Source: Owenweeksia sp. (lineage in GTDB: Bacteria; Bacteroidota; Bacteroidia; Flavobacteriales; Schleiferiaceae). Taken from it: 61,414 nucleotides of DNA. The translations under genes and the position numbers were made by a program. How positions within the stretch are numbered: position 1 is the stretch's first letter; each line of letters begins with the position of its first letter. A model generated the notes under the pieces. That model was not told the DNA's origin. It worked only from the letters and a program-made list of their open reading frames with translations, and did no database searches. The stretch lies in the NCBI GenBank assembly GCA_028277105.1, contig JANQHO010000174.1, positions 1 through 61,414 on the forward strand, written 5' to 3'. Below, one piece after another: positions 1-8,587 of this stretch.

Positions 1-887
1 CTTTCGTCAATGGGATTGCCCATTTTTAGCTTTTTGAGTTCTTTTTCATATAGCCTGATAAATTGATCGGCTATTTCTTCTACCAGAATAAACCTTTTGG
101 AGGCTATACAACTCTGGGCATTGTTGATCATGCGAGCTTTAACCCCGAGTTTTGCTGCCTTTTTCAAGTTAGCGTCTGCCAATACAATAAAAGCATTAGA
201 ACCTCCTAGCTCCAGTACCGTTTTCTTGATCTCACGGCCACATACTTCAGCTACTGCAGATCCAGCCATTTCGCTGCCGGTAACCGAAGCCGCTTTTACC
301 AAAGGATGGGTCAATACCTGCTCTACCCTGCCCGAGCCGATCATCAGGTTTTGAAAAACGCCTTTGGCAAAACCACTTTCGTAAAACAACTTCTCTATAA
401 GTAATGCTGAGCCCTGAACGCTAGAGGCATGTTTGAGAAGAGCTGTGTTACCAGCCATAATGGTAGGCGCTGCAAAGCGAAAAACCTGCCAAAAGGGAAA
501 ATTCCATGGCATCACGGCCAGTACTACGCCTATGGGATCATATACGACCATTGACTTTTGGGCATCGGTTTTGATTTCTTCCGCACGGAGAAACTTTTCG
601 GCATTTTTAGCGTAATATTCACATACCCAGGCGCATTTTTCTATTTCAGCCCGTGCTTCTTTAATGGGTTTGCCCATTTCTGTGGTAAGAGTTACTGCAT
701 AATGCTTGGCATTATCGCGCAGCAATTGAGCTAATACCAGCATCTTCTTCTTGCGTTGGGCAAAAGAAGTTTTGCGGTAATTCAGATAAGTTTCATGGGC
801 CAGCTTTATCTTGGAATCCAGTTTTTCGTCACTGTCTTCCGGGTACTCACCTACGAGCTTTAAATCATAAGGATTGATGCTTTTCAT
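1..887 (-). CDS. NAD(P)-dependent aldehyde dehydrogenase (succinate-semialdehyde type), C-terminus outside window
   Basis: The first 295 residues of an aldehyde dehydrogenase, reading leftward off the window edge. Visible landmarks are the cofactor-site motif PWNFPFW near residue 127, the general-base Glu in ELGG (about 226) and the catalytic Cys in NNAQSC (about 260). This is the YneI/GabD-like subgroup that oxidises succinate semialdehyde or related short aldehydes; the substrate is an inference. Family members are about 455-460 residues, so about 160 are missing. The ATG at 887 overlaps the TGA of the upstream peptidase gene (ATGA), which suggests translational coupling. Cytoplasmic; no signal peptide. 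Confidence 0.9.
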   Translation of the reverse strand, partial: MKSINPYDLKLVGEYPEDSDEKLDSKIKLAHETYLNYRKTSFAQRKKKMLVLAQLLRDNAKHYAVTLTTEMGKPIKEARAEIEKCAWVCEYYAKNAEKFLRAEEIKTDAQKSMVVYDPIGVVLAVMPWNFPFWQVFRFAAPTIMAGNTALLKHASSVQGSALLIEKLFYESGFAKGVFQNLMIGSGRVEQVLTHPLVKAASVTGSEMAGSAVAEVCGREIKKTVLELGGSNAFIVLADANLKKAAKLGVKARMINNAQSCIASKRFILVEEIADQFIRLYEKELKKLKMGNPIDE

Positions 888-2068
888 GATATCCTTTTAC
901 CTTGGTTAAATGTTAATTTAGAACCGTCTTTTAGTGTCAGGCTGAAATGTGCTGCCCTTTCAGGTTTTAAGGCTTTTACATCGCTAATGCTTCCACCTTT
1001 TAATTCTTCCAAACCTCGGTGCATAGAAAGGTCTCCTATTTCTGCCAATTGATAGATCTTTTCGAGACTCTGCCGTTCTGGGTCGGGAACTTCTTTGATC
1101 AAAAAGCCCAGGTCGAACGCCATTATCTCCTCATTCAGATTCAATTGATTGGAGCGCACGATCAGGTCCAGCATATTCTTTTCATTTTCCGGGATGCGAT
1201 AGTAGCTTTCTTCTGTATAAGCGTCAACCCGGTCTGCTGCAATTAACTCAAAAGCCCTTAAAAGCATCAGAAAATTCAACTTGCGGGCTGTGTCGCGATA
1301 ATAATCGTTATAATCAGCACCTGATTCTATCAACACGCATGGAATACCCTGCCCGTGAAAGAACTCTCCTAGTGCCCGGGGATAGTACTCGTCTGTATAG
1401 CGCCCAATTTGACCTGGGATGTGTTCTTCTGTCAGTTCTGTCAGGCCACTGATAAGCTTCATGGCCTTGCTTCTGGCAGTATTAAGTCTGCGGCTTTGCT
1501 CATAGGAAGCCGATAGAAAGCTTATAGTAGCAGGCTTTGGAGGGTTTCCTACCGAAAAGATATTCCTTTGATCATGCAGATTAAAAGCCCAATGAGGCTG
1601 AAACTCTTTCAGGGTATTCATAAAGACCCTCATCTCCATGGCTTGCTGTGACCTGGCATCGCGGTTTAGGTCTATCCCGAGGCTGTTATGACGTGTAAAA
1701 TACCAGGCTCCATCAGGATTTAAGAAGGGTATAAACAGCAAACTGAGCTTTTTACTGAGCCTAGACCGGTAAGAGTCGTAATCGTCAGAGGCAGATAAGA
1801 AACCAAAAAGATCGGCAAGCGCCATGGTTGCGGTAGGTTCATTGCCGTGCATTTGGGTCCACAGCAAAATCCTCTTTTTCCCCTTCCCCCACTTATAGCT
1901 GTTTATGGCTCTGTTTTCTGTGGACAAACCTATGCGGGTAACCTCAAAAGTATCTATAACAGCTTGTTGCCTTACTATTTCAAGCCAGTCTTCCGATTTC
2001 AGCCATCTTTTTTTCAAGTCATCCAGCTTATAGATTTCATAATCGCTGGCTTTGAACTGGAATTGCAT
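884..2068 (-). CDS. M14 family zinc carboxypeptidase
   Basis: A 394-residue metallocarboxypeptidase-like protein. The zinc ligands are visible as H74 and E77 in MHGNE and H165 in FNLHDQ; LNPDG (about 117-120) and GIDLNRDA (about 131-138) are further M14 signatures, and E248 in VLIESG is the likely catalytic Glu. An in-frame TTG allows a longer N-terminus to 2131, but the ATG at 2068 gives a normal M14 start and is preferred. No signal peptide from this start, so probably cytoplasmic peptide or amide hydrolysis. It overlaps the aldehyde dehydrogenase start by 4 bp and is divergent from the PhoD-like gene. Confidence 0.88.
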   Translation of the reverse strand: MQFQFKASDYEIYKLDDLKKRWLKSEDWLEIVRQQAVIDTFEVTRIGLSTENRAINSYKWGKGKKRILLWTQMHGNEPTATMALADLFGFLSASDDYDSYRSRLSKKLSLLFIPFLNPDGAWYFTRHNSLGIDLNRDARSQQAMEMRVFMNTLKEFQPHWAFNLHDQRNIFSVGNPPKPATISFLSASYEQSRRLNTARSKAMKLISGLTELTEEHIPGQIGRYTDEYYPRALGEFFHGQGIPCVLIESGADYNDYYRDTARKLNFLMLLRAFELIAADRVDAYTEESYYRIPENEKNMLDLIVRSNQLNLNEEIMAFDLGFLIKEVPDPERQSLEKIYQLAEIGDLSMHRGLEELKGGSISDVKALKPERAAHFSLTLKDGSKLTFNQGKRIS

Positions 2069-2139
2069 CAAAAAGAAATTTAAATCAAAGTAAACAATTA
2101 AGTTTATGTTAAGCCTCAAAGATTCTGACAAACTGATTT

Positions 2140-2147
2140 TACCTTTG
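2140..2147 (+). promoter_or_regulatory. Bacteroidota -7 box (TACCTTTG) for PhoD-like gene
   Basis: TACCTTTG fits the TAnnTTTG -7 consensus and lies 17 bp before the ATG at 2165, giving a very short leader. No clear -33 TTTG is visible. Confidence 0.5.
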
Positions 2148-2164
2148 ATCTAAAACACAAATTG

Positions 2165-3484
2165 ATGAACAAGCATCTCTCAACAATTTCAATAGTCCTG
2201 TTTTACATTTGTAATTTAGTAGCACAAAATGATATTCTTTCAGGACCAATGCTGGGATACAGCGAAATGAAAGAAGCTGTCGTATGGCTACAAACCAAAA
2301 AACCCTCAAGGATTCACGCGATTTACAATTCTAAAGAAAGGCCTGACGATAAATTCTATACCGATACCATATATACGAATCATAGCAAGGGGAATGCGGT
2401 TAAATTGTATTTTACAAATGTAACAAGTGGTAATAATTACGAATACTCCATCTATGTGAATGGAGTGAAGCAGGCTATATCCTATCCTCTAGAGTTCAGT
2501 ACCCAGCCTGATTGGAGTTACCGGACTGATCCCCCGGCCTTTAGTATGGCCCTGGGAAGCTGCGTTTACATTAACCAGGCCTCTACCGACAGGCCTGGTG
2601 AGCCCTACGGAGGAGGATATGAAATATTTGAATCGATTCACCAAAAACAGCCAGATGCCATGCTGTGGTTAGGCGATAATGCCTACCTGAGGCCAGCGGA
2701 TTGGTGGACACGTCAGGGCTATATAGAACGTTATACCCACACCCGTTCTTTACCAGAAATGCAAGAGCTATTGGCTAGCTGTAACCATTTTGCTATCTGG
2801 GACGATCACGAGTTTGGGCCCAATAATGCCACCGGTAGCTGGATACATAAGGACTTGGCCCTTGAAGTCTTTGAATTATTCTGGGCCAATCATAGCTACG
2901 GCTTTTCTGATCTGCCGGGTATTATGAGTGGTTTTAATTACATCGACATCAATTTTATATTGATGGATAATCGTTTTAACCGAACAGAGAATTATAACGA
3001 GGGGAAGAAACATATATTCGGCCGTAAACAATGCGATCGTTTGATAGATCTCTTAAAACAGAGCCGTTCACCTTTTAAAATAGTTGCTACCGGGGGACAA
3101 TTCCTCAATACAGCCAAAGTCTATGAAAACCACGCTAATTACGAAAAAGAGCAGCAGTATATTCTCAGGCGTTTGAACGAAGAAAATATCAAAGGCGTTG
3201 TATTTGTTTCAGGAGACCGCCACCACAGCGAAGTAATGAAGCATACACTACCCAATGGCAATGCTGTATTTGAGTTTACCGTCTCCCCTCTTACATCTGG
3301 AGCCAATAAAAATGTTACTGAAACCAATGACAATCGGATAGAAGGCTCGCTTATCCAGGAAAGGAACTTCGCTGTAATGCAATTTTCAGGTAAATACAGG
3401 GAAAGGGTATTGCAAATTGTTTACTACAACACCAAAGGGGAAAAACTTTATGAATACCAGGTTAATAGCAAGGATATTTACTAA
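2165..3484 (+). CDS. PhoD-like secreted metallophosphatase
   Basis: A 439-residue exported protein with a signal peptide at 1-21 (ending LVAQ). The N-terminal beta-sandwich-like part (about 25-115) is followed by a metallophosphatase core: LGSCVY (130-135), WLGDNAY (168-174), WDDHEFGPN (212-220) and GDRHHSE near residue 350. This is the layout of the PhoD-like alkaline phosphatase/phosphodiesterase group, active outside the cytoplasm on phosphate esters. The first codon in the open frame is a TTG at 2162, but ATG 2165 directly follows and starts the signal peptide. A -7 box lies just upstream. Monocistronic by spacing. Confidence 0.88.
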   Translation: MNKHLSTISIVLFYICNLVAQNDILSGPMLGYSEMKEAVVWLQTKKPSRIHAIYNSKERPDDKFYTDTIYTNHSKGNAVKLYFTNVTSGNNYEYSIYVNGVKQAISYPLEFSTQPDWSYRTDPPAFSMALGSCVYINQASTDRPGEPYGGGYEIFESIHQKQPDAMLWLGDNAYLRPADWWTRQGYIERYTHTRSLPEMQELLASCNHFAIWDDHEFGPNNATGSWIHKDLALEVFELFWANHSYGFSDLPGIMSGFNYIDINFILMDNRFNRTENYNEGKKHIFGRKQCDRLIDLLKQSRSPFKIVATGGQFLNTAKVYENHANYEKEQQYILRRLNEENIKGVVFVSGDRHHSEVMKHTLPNGNAVFEFTVSPLTSGANKNVTETNDNRIEGSLIQERNFAVMQFSGKYRERVLQIVYYNTKGEKLYEYQVNSKDIY

Positions 3485-3599
3485 AGTTAAATTCATTAAT
3501 AATTTATTTTTAAATGCCTTTCAGTCAGTTATTTGAAAATATTTAATTAAAGTGAAAATTCATTCTTAAATCCACTTGAATCTCTACTATTTCTTTCAT

Positions 3600-3607
3600 T
3601 ATATTTG
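3600..3607 (+). promoter_or_regulatory. -7 box (TATATTTG) for XRE regulator
   Basis: TATATTTG matches TAnnTTTG; a TTG at 3576-3578 is placed about right for the -33 element. The start codon is 28 bp downstream. Confidence 0.55.
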
Positions 3608-3634
3608 TAAAATCACTAATAAATTACAATTGTA

Positions 3635-4093
3635 ATGGATGAAATTTCAAACAGAGTAAAAAAATTGATCGAAGAGAGCGGTTTCAGCAATACGGAATTT
3701 GCTTCCAAAATAGACGTCAACCCAGCTATTATCAGTCATATACTCAGCGGAAGGAACAAACCTAGCTTGCAAATAATTCAAAAGATCAGTGATTCATTTA
3801 CAAATGTAAATTTAGCTTATTTAATCTCAGGTGAAGGGGCTCTGTTTAAGGAAAAAGAAGAAGAAACAACTAATATAGCTTCTGGATATAGTAGCTATAA
3901 TTTGCCGACTGAAGGAGTCAGGCCCGCCTCTATACCCGGCTCTGCGGATATGGGTTACCAAAGGAAAGAGAAAATGGAAGAAGAAACGCCCCCTCCTCTG
4001 CCCTCTTCAGGCATTGAACAAACAACAGAAAACGAAATAGACAAAATTGTAATCTTTTATAAGAATGGCCGATTTAAAGCTTACAGGCCTTGA
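3635..4093 (+). CDS. XRE-family HTH transcriptional regulator
   Basis: A 152-residue DNA-binding protein. Residues about 5-70 form a Cro/CI helix-turn-helix (NTEFASKIDVNPAIISHIL, then GRNKPS and a LAYLISGEG turn). A low-complexity, acidic and proline-rich linker (about 75-130) follows and the protein ends with IVIFYKNGRFKAYRP. Such HTH + linker + short basic tail proteins are common in Bacteroidota; targets are unknown. Its own promoter is visible upstream. Neighbours give no clear clue to the regulon, but the DUF6580 gene follows 49 bp later with its own -7 boxes. Confidence 0.85.
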   Translation: MDEISNRVKKLIEESGFSNTEFASKIDVNPAIISHILSGRNKPSLQIIQKISDSFTNVNLAYLISGEGALFKEKEEETTNIASGYSSYNLPTEGVRPASIPGSADMGYQRKEKMEEETPPPLPSSGIEQTTENEIDKIVIFYKNGRFKAYRP

Positions 4094-4096
4094 TTT

Positions 4097-4125
4097 TATC
4101 TTTGAGAAATCAATGCTTACTTTTG
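4097..4125 (+). promoter_or_regulatory. Two candidate -7 boxes (TATCTTTG, TACTTTTG) before DUF6580 gene
   Basis: TATCTTTG at 4097-4104 and TACTTTTG at 4118-4125 both match TAnnTTTG exactly, 14 bp apart. Either could initiate transcription of the gene at 4143; the second leaves a leader of about 11 nt. Confidence 0.5.
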
Positions 4126-4142
4126 CACTGTAAATATTCCAA

Positions 4143-4700
4143 ATGATGAAAAACAGGACTGTAGTTCTTATCCTTCTTATAATTACTGCTATAATGACCC
4201 GCTTTATTCCTCACCTGCCAAATTTTACAGCGGTAGGAGCGGTAGCTTTATTTTCAGGAGCTGTATTCAAGAAGAAAAGCATTGCCTTTATGGCTCCCTT
4301 TGCCATAATGTTTTTGAGCGACCTCCTTATCAATAATGTGATTTTAGCCAGTTATTATTCCGGTTTTCAATGGCTTACTCCCGGGTGGTTTGGTATTTAC
4401 CTGTCGTTTTTTGTAACCGTTCTATTAGGTATGCTTATTCATTCTTACAAGGTATTGCCTATTGCAACAGGCGCTGTAGTTTCGGCAGCTGTTTTCTTTC
4501 TTATTACAAATTTTGGCTCCTGGATGGGTAATCCTCTTTATTCCAAAGATGTAACAGGCCTGATGGCAGCCTATACCGCTGGTATACCATTTTTTGCTAA
4601 TCAGCTGTTAGGTAATCTTTTTTACAGTGCCTTGTTATTTGGTATGGCCTGGTTGCTGGTAGATCGTACAGCACTTAAGCCTTTAAAGGTCAAGCACTGA
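4143..4700 (+). CDS. DUF6580 family integral membrane protein, putative transporter
   Basis: A 185-residue protein with about five to six hydrophobic segments (roughly 7-24, 30-60, 75-105, 110-130, 150-178). The N-terminal pattern TRFIPHLPNFTAVGAVALF and FLSDLLINN is characteristic of the DUF6580 group. The size and topology resemble solitary or ECF-type substrate-binding S components, but that is inference. Two ATGs (4143, 4146) are possible. It ends 6 bp from the convergent stop of the CobT-like gene, which together with the BtuG-like gene suggests a corrinoid or corrinoid-precursor link. Confidence 0.75.
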   Translation: MMKNRTVVLILLIITAIMTRFIPHLPNFTAVGAVALFSGAVFKKKSIAFMAPFAIMFLSDLLINNVILASYYSGFQWLTPGWFGIYLSFFVTVLLGMLIHSYKVLPIATGAVVSAAVFFLITNFGSWMGNPLYSKDVTGLMAAYTAGIPFFANQLLGNLFYSALLFGMAWLLVDRTALKPLKVKH

Positions 4701-4706
4701 AGTACC

Positions 4707-5702
4707 TTATCTATTATTGAGCGATAAAGCTGATCTGACCAAAGAAATCATCAGATTAGCGTTTATTCCTTCTTCTTCTATACTTTCAGGAGTGTAGGCT
4801 TTAAGGTTGAGATTTTTCCTCAAAAAGTGGCTTTCTGTTCCTACAGATACACAATATTTTTTTACTCCGGGTTTAATAGTTTCTGCTACAGTGAGAGCCA
4901 CCAAGGCAGTAAGTCCATCTATGATGATGATCATTTGTTGACGGGCTGCTTCAATAATGGCTCCGCAAAGCGCTACTGTTTCAAAACCGCCAAATAAGGT
5001 AAGTATGGTAAAAGGATCGTGGGTTTTAGGGTGTTTATTCAGTGCCCTGGATACCAATTTCTTTTGTTCATCATTTAAGGCTTTTTCAGTTAAAATCTCG
5101 GTATCTTCCTCTAGTAAAGCCGAGGCTACTGTTATGGCACTAATATGATTATCGCTGTTAAGGGATGAGAGGGCCACAACATTGCCGTTATTCCTTTTTA
5201 CTCTCAACACGGCATTAACCCCCGTATCAAAAGCCTGCTCGCATTGGCGGCTTGTCATAGCGGGAAACTGGGTAAAATTGCGGGTAGAAAAAGCAATTTT
5301 TTTACTGCTCAGCAATTTCCCGTGATGATACCAGAATGAAAAACTACTTTCAAAGTTGAAGTTAACACCCAGGTCTATTATTCTGAGAGCTACGTTGTTT
5401 TGATTACAAAGAATGCTTACAGGGGAAGTACCTTGTAAACTGCCCAGTGTTTTTAAATAACTTTTAGTAGCTGGAAAATTGTTCTCTGCAATTCCATGAT
5501 CAGCGGCAAACATGAGCAAAGCGGGCTTTTTAAGCTGAGGAGATTGTGTTTTGAGAATAAGGCCGCAATGCACAATAATATTTTCCAGGTAACCTAAGGA
5601 TACGGAGGTTGTAATATCAGACCTTAAACTTTTTCTGATTTTTTTCTCCAGCTCCAGGTCACTGATGTCATTAACGGTGAAATCAATTTTGTTTAAACGC
5701 AA
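4707..5702 (-). CDS. CobT-like nicotinate-nucleotide--dimethylbenzimidazole phosphoribosyltransferase, divergent
   Basis: A 331-residue protein that lines up along its length with CobT, the enzyme that activates the lower-ligand base of cobalamin with nicotinate mononucleotide. Matches include SLGYLE (35-40), FAADHGIA (65-72), GTSPVSIL (91-98), DPFTILTLFGGFE (229-241), and IDGLTALVAL (261-270). E311 in EEEG aligns with the catalytic Glu (E317 in the Salmonella enzyme). The usual GMGxxNTT substrate-binding motif is replaced by NSDNHIS (182-188), so activity or base specificity may differ. No ATG is available: an in-frame TAA stands just upstream, so TTG 5702, inside the preceding lipoprotein gene (20-bp overlap), is the likely start. 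Confidence 0.75.
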   Translation of the reverse strand: MRLNKIDFTVNDISDLELEKKIRKSLRSDITTSVSLGYLENIIVHCGLILKTQSPQLKKPALLMFAADHGIAENNFPATKSYLKTLGSLQGTSPVSILCNQNNVALRIIDLGVNFNFESSFSFWYHHGKLLSSKKIAFSTRNFTQFPAMTSRQCEQAFDTGVNAVLRVKRNNGNVVALSSLNSDNHISAITVASALLEEDTEILTEKALNDEQKKLVSRALNKHPKTHDPFTILTLFGGFETVALCGAIIEAARQQMIIIIDGLTALVALTVAETIKPGVKKYCVSVGTESHFLRKNLNLKAYTPESIEEEGINANLMISLVRSALSLNNR

Positions 5703-6762
5703 AATTTATCGGAATTATGCCAACGGTAAACTCGTCCAATAAAGCCCCAGTATTATCATAGCGGTATACTCTTCCCGGAGATATGTCATCGACAGGATCG
5801 GATACATATATCTCCTCTTTTGACTGATCATAAACAATGGCGTTGAAGGAACCCGTCACAAATGGTAAAGAGGGCAAAGAAGGTATTAGGGGATCGTATT
5901 TCATGATACTTCCGCCCTTAAACAGGTCGAGAAAATAGAATGCATCTTTGGTACGGTTAGTAACAAGGCTATTGGGCCTTAGCTGATTATCAGCAAAATA
6001 CATGATAGTATCCACGGTTAAAGAGTCGGTATTAATAACAGAAATAGAACCAGGTGTACTGTTGATGGGAACGTCCTGATCTTCTATTCCACCGCTCAAA
6101 ACCATAACTGTGCTGTCGGAAGCCATAACAAGGCTATTGGGATTGTGACCAACCTCCAGCTGTGTAACTACAGTATCATAATTAGCATGCATAACCGTAA
6201 TAAGACTATCAGCCGGACCACCACCGCTATTAGTAATAAAGACCAAAGTGTCATTGACTAACAGCATTCTTTCAGGTCTTATGCCTACTTCAACCGTTTT
6301 AATGATACCATTGGTTTTGGAATTGTAAACATGAACGGCATTAATCCCCCAATCGGTAATATAGTATTTGTTTCCTATAATATGAGTCATATAACGAGGG
6401 GAATCAAAACCCGATGCTTTGAATTTTACCGTGAAATCTTCGGGATTGAGAGCAAATACCTCACCCCTGTTACTGATAATAGCAAAAATGGTGTTGTTAT
6501 GATTCAGCATACTGGCAAATGAGCCTCCCATAGTATATACATTGGCTTTGGCAAAAATATTTTGATCTACTCTTTTTACTGTGGGGTCGTACGTAGAAAG
6601 GCTCCCAGTTCCGTCAGGTGAAATACCTTCGTTAGCTATTAACAGTGTAGCTGATTCAGCTCCACCTGTACCACCGGAGCCACCAGCGGAATCTTCTTTT
6701 TTACAGGACGATCCCAAAACTATCAATGAAGCGACAACAAAAAATCGAAATACTTTTTCCAT
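5683..6762 (-). CDS. BtuG-like (DUF5074/YncE) beta-propeller lipoprotein
   Basis: A 359-residue lipoprotein: signal peptide with lipobox ending GSSC (lipidated Cys20), a Gly/Ser linker, then repeated propeller blades with YNC-E-type strings such as YITDWGINAVHVYN, TVEVGIRPERM and LEVGHNPNSLV. This is the DUF5074/YncE pattern. In Bacteroides the BtuG proteins of this fold bind corrinoids at the cell surface and pass them to BtuB. The next gene in the same direction is CobT-like and overlaps by 20 bp, which supports a corrinoid role. No btuB and no cobalamin riboswitch are visible in the short upstream gap, so the ligand remains inferred. Confidence 0.72.
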   Translation of the reverse strand: MEKVFRFFVVASLIVLGSSCKKEDSAGGSGGTGGAESATLLIANEGISPDGTGSLSTYDPTVKRVDQNIFAKANVYTMGGSFASMLNHNNTIFAIISNRGEVFALNPEDFTVKFKASGFDSPRYMTHIIGNKYYITDWGINAVHVYNSKTNGIIKTVEVGIRPERMLLVNDTLVFITNSGGGPADSLITVMHANYDTVVTQLEVGHNPNSLVMASDSTVMVLSGGIEDQDVPINSTPGSISVINTDSLTVDTIMYFADNQLRPNSLVTNRTKDAFYFLDLFKGGSIMKYDPLIPSLPSLPFVTGSFNAIVYDQSKEEIYVSDPVDDISPGRVYRYDNTGALLDEFTVGIIPINFAFKQN

Positions 6763-6863
6763 AAATAGGGTATTTAATCAAACTAAGTGATAAATATAAG
6801 TTAAGTACAGCATACACAAAAGGCTGATCAATATAACGAATGTATTATGGTAGATGATATGTT

Positions 6864-8513
6864 TCAATGCATCAAGGCCCGGGCATTCTCGAGAGCCGCA
6901 CTGGTAATTTTCTCCCCGCTCAGCATCCGGGCCAGTTCTTCTACCCTTTCGTTGTGCGATAATTCATGGATGGTGGTAGCAGTATAATTGCCCTTATTCT
7001 CTTTTATAACCTTGAAATGTTGCTGGCCAACTGAAGCTATCTGGGGTAAATGGCTAATGGCTACTACTTGCATGTACCGCCCCATGTTGCTTAAAATACC
7101 ACCTATTTTTCCAGCTGTTTCTCCAGAAACACCGGTGTCTATTTCATCAAAAATAACAGTTGGTAAGTTCTTGGTTTTGGACATTATAGCTTTTAATGCC
7201 AGCATTATGCGGCTCAATTCGCCACCCGAAGCTACTTTAGTAAGCGACTGAGGTTGTTGACCTTTGTTGGCGCTAAACAAAAATTCGACTTGATCATTAC
7301 CAGAGGAGGAAAACTCATCTAACAGGTCTATCTGTATTTTCAGTTTAGCATGGGGCATATTGAGAGAAACCAGAAGCTCGTCTATTTCTTTTTCTAATTG
7401 AGCGGTAATTTGTGTCCTAGACCGGTGAAGTTGATGGGCAGCTTCAACAAGTGCTTTCTTTACATCCTCTAATTGTTTTTCAAGCTTGGCTATCCGTTCG
7501 CCAAAATTTGCAATATTTTCTATTTTTTGCTGCAGTTCCTCTTTTTTAAGAATCAGGTTTTCTACGTCATTTACCCGGTGCTTTTTTTGTAGCATTATAA
7601 GTTGACTTAACCTGTTATCGAGTTGTTGGGCTTTTTCAGGATCAAACTCCATTGCATTGGCCTCATCCTCTATCTCAAGTCTTACATCATCTAACTCTAT
7701 TCTGATACTGTCAATTCGCTGAGCCAGGTTTTCAAGGTCAGAATTATAGACTGCCACCGAAGCCAGCGTGCCGTACACTCTTTGTAAATTGCTCAAAAGC
7801 CCGGCTTCTTCATTATTGATGAGGTTATTTGCTTCTGACAACTTAGTCTGGATCTCACCGGCATTTTGAAGAATATGTAATTCCCTCTCCAGTTCTTCCT
7901 GTTCATCAGGAACCAATTTAGCAGACTCTAATTCACTAAATAAAAATTCCAGGTAATCTATATCATAGCCTTCAGGGTCGGAATTCTGACGCACATCTTT
8001 GAGCTCTTTTTGAATATGGATGTATGAGTTGTAAACTTTGAGGAATTCATTTTTGATCTGCTCATTTTGAGCAAAATTGTCGAGCAGGTCTAATTGGAAA
8101 TTCTTGTTAGACAGCAGTAGATTTTGATGTTGCGAATGCACATCTATTAACCTTATGGCCAGCTTGTTCAACACATCCAGTGTAACGGGCGAGTCATTAA
8201 TAAAAGCCCTGGACTTCCCGGAAGGGCTTATCTCTCTGCGAATAATAGTTGTTTCGTCATAATCGAGATCCTGCTCTTCAAAAAAAGGAAGAAAGCTTTT
8301 ACTTGTTTCAAAATGCCCCTCAACCACACATTTTTTGCTTTCGTTCCCGAGTGCCTTTAGTTCGGCCCTTTTTCCCAAAATAAGCGATAATGCTCCCAGT
8401 ATAATAGATTTTCCCGCGCCTGTTTCACCGGTAATAACAGAAAAACCCTGGTGCAAAGTCAACTCAAGCTCTTCTATAAGGGCGTAGTTTTTTACTGATA
8501 GATGCTTTAACAT
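6864..8513 (-). CDS. recN: DNA repair protein RecN
   Basis: A 549-residue SMC-like ATPase that acts at double-strand breaks. Walker A GETGAGKS at 29-36, a long coiled-coil middle (about 150-390), the ABC signature SGGELSRIML near 430 and Walker B VIFDEIDTGVSG near 455 are all present, so the gene is intact and of normal length. It follows the porD unit, from which it is separated by a probable terminator, and has no strong promoter match (TAGATTTA upstream is one base off). Placement beside porD, coaBC, omega and bamD is common in the phylum. Confidence 0.97.
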   Translation of the reverse strand: MLKHLSVKNYALIEELELTLHQGFSVITGETGAGKSIILGALSLILGKRAELKALGNESKKCVVEGHFETSKSFLPFFEEQDLDYDETTIIRREISPSGKSRAFINDSPVTLDVLNKLAIRLIDVHSQHQNLLLSNKNFQLDLLDNFAQNEQIKNEFLKVYNSYIHIQKELKDVRQNSDPEGYDIDYLEFLFSELESAKLVPDEQEELERELHILQNAGEIQTKLSEANNLINNEEAGLLSNLQRVYGTLASVAVYNSDLENLAQRIDSIRIELDDVRLEIEDEANAMEFDPEKAQQLDNRLSQLIMLQKKHRVNDVENLILKKEELQQKIENIANFGERIAKLEKQLEDVKKALVEAAHQLHRSRTQITAQLEKEIDELLVSLNMPHAKLKIQIDLLDEFSSSGNDQVEFLFSANKGQQPQSLTKVASGGELSRIMLALKAIMSKTKNLPTVIFDEIDTGVSGETAGKIGGILSNMGRYMQVVAISHLPQIASVGQQHFKVIKENKGNYTATTIHELSHNERVEELARMLSGEKITSAALENARALMH

Positions 8514-8562
8514 AGTAGTGTAAATCTACTAATTAAGATAGGGATACTAAAAGCTCTGGGAC

Positions 8563-8587
8563 CAAAAAAAAGGGTATTAACTACCCT
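8563..8587 (-). terminator. Probable intrinsic terminator after porD
   Basis: On the minus strand AGGGTA and TACCCT (6-bp stem, 5-nt loop) are followed by eight T. The hairpin overlaps the porD stop codon. The stem is short, hence moderate confidence; it would end the bamD-to-porD transcript before recN. Confidence 0.5.

Noticed and set aside
6763-6863. Cobalamin riboswitch before the BtuG-like gene
   Set aside because: The gap is only 101 bp, and I could not find the B12-box or the kissing-loop elements.
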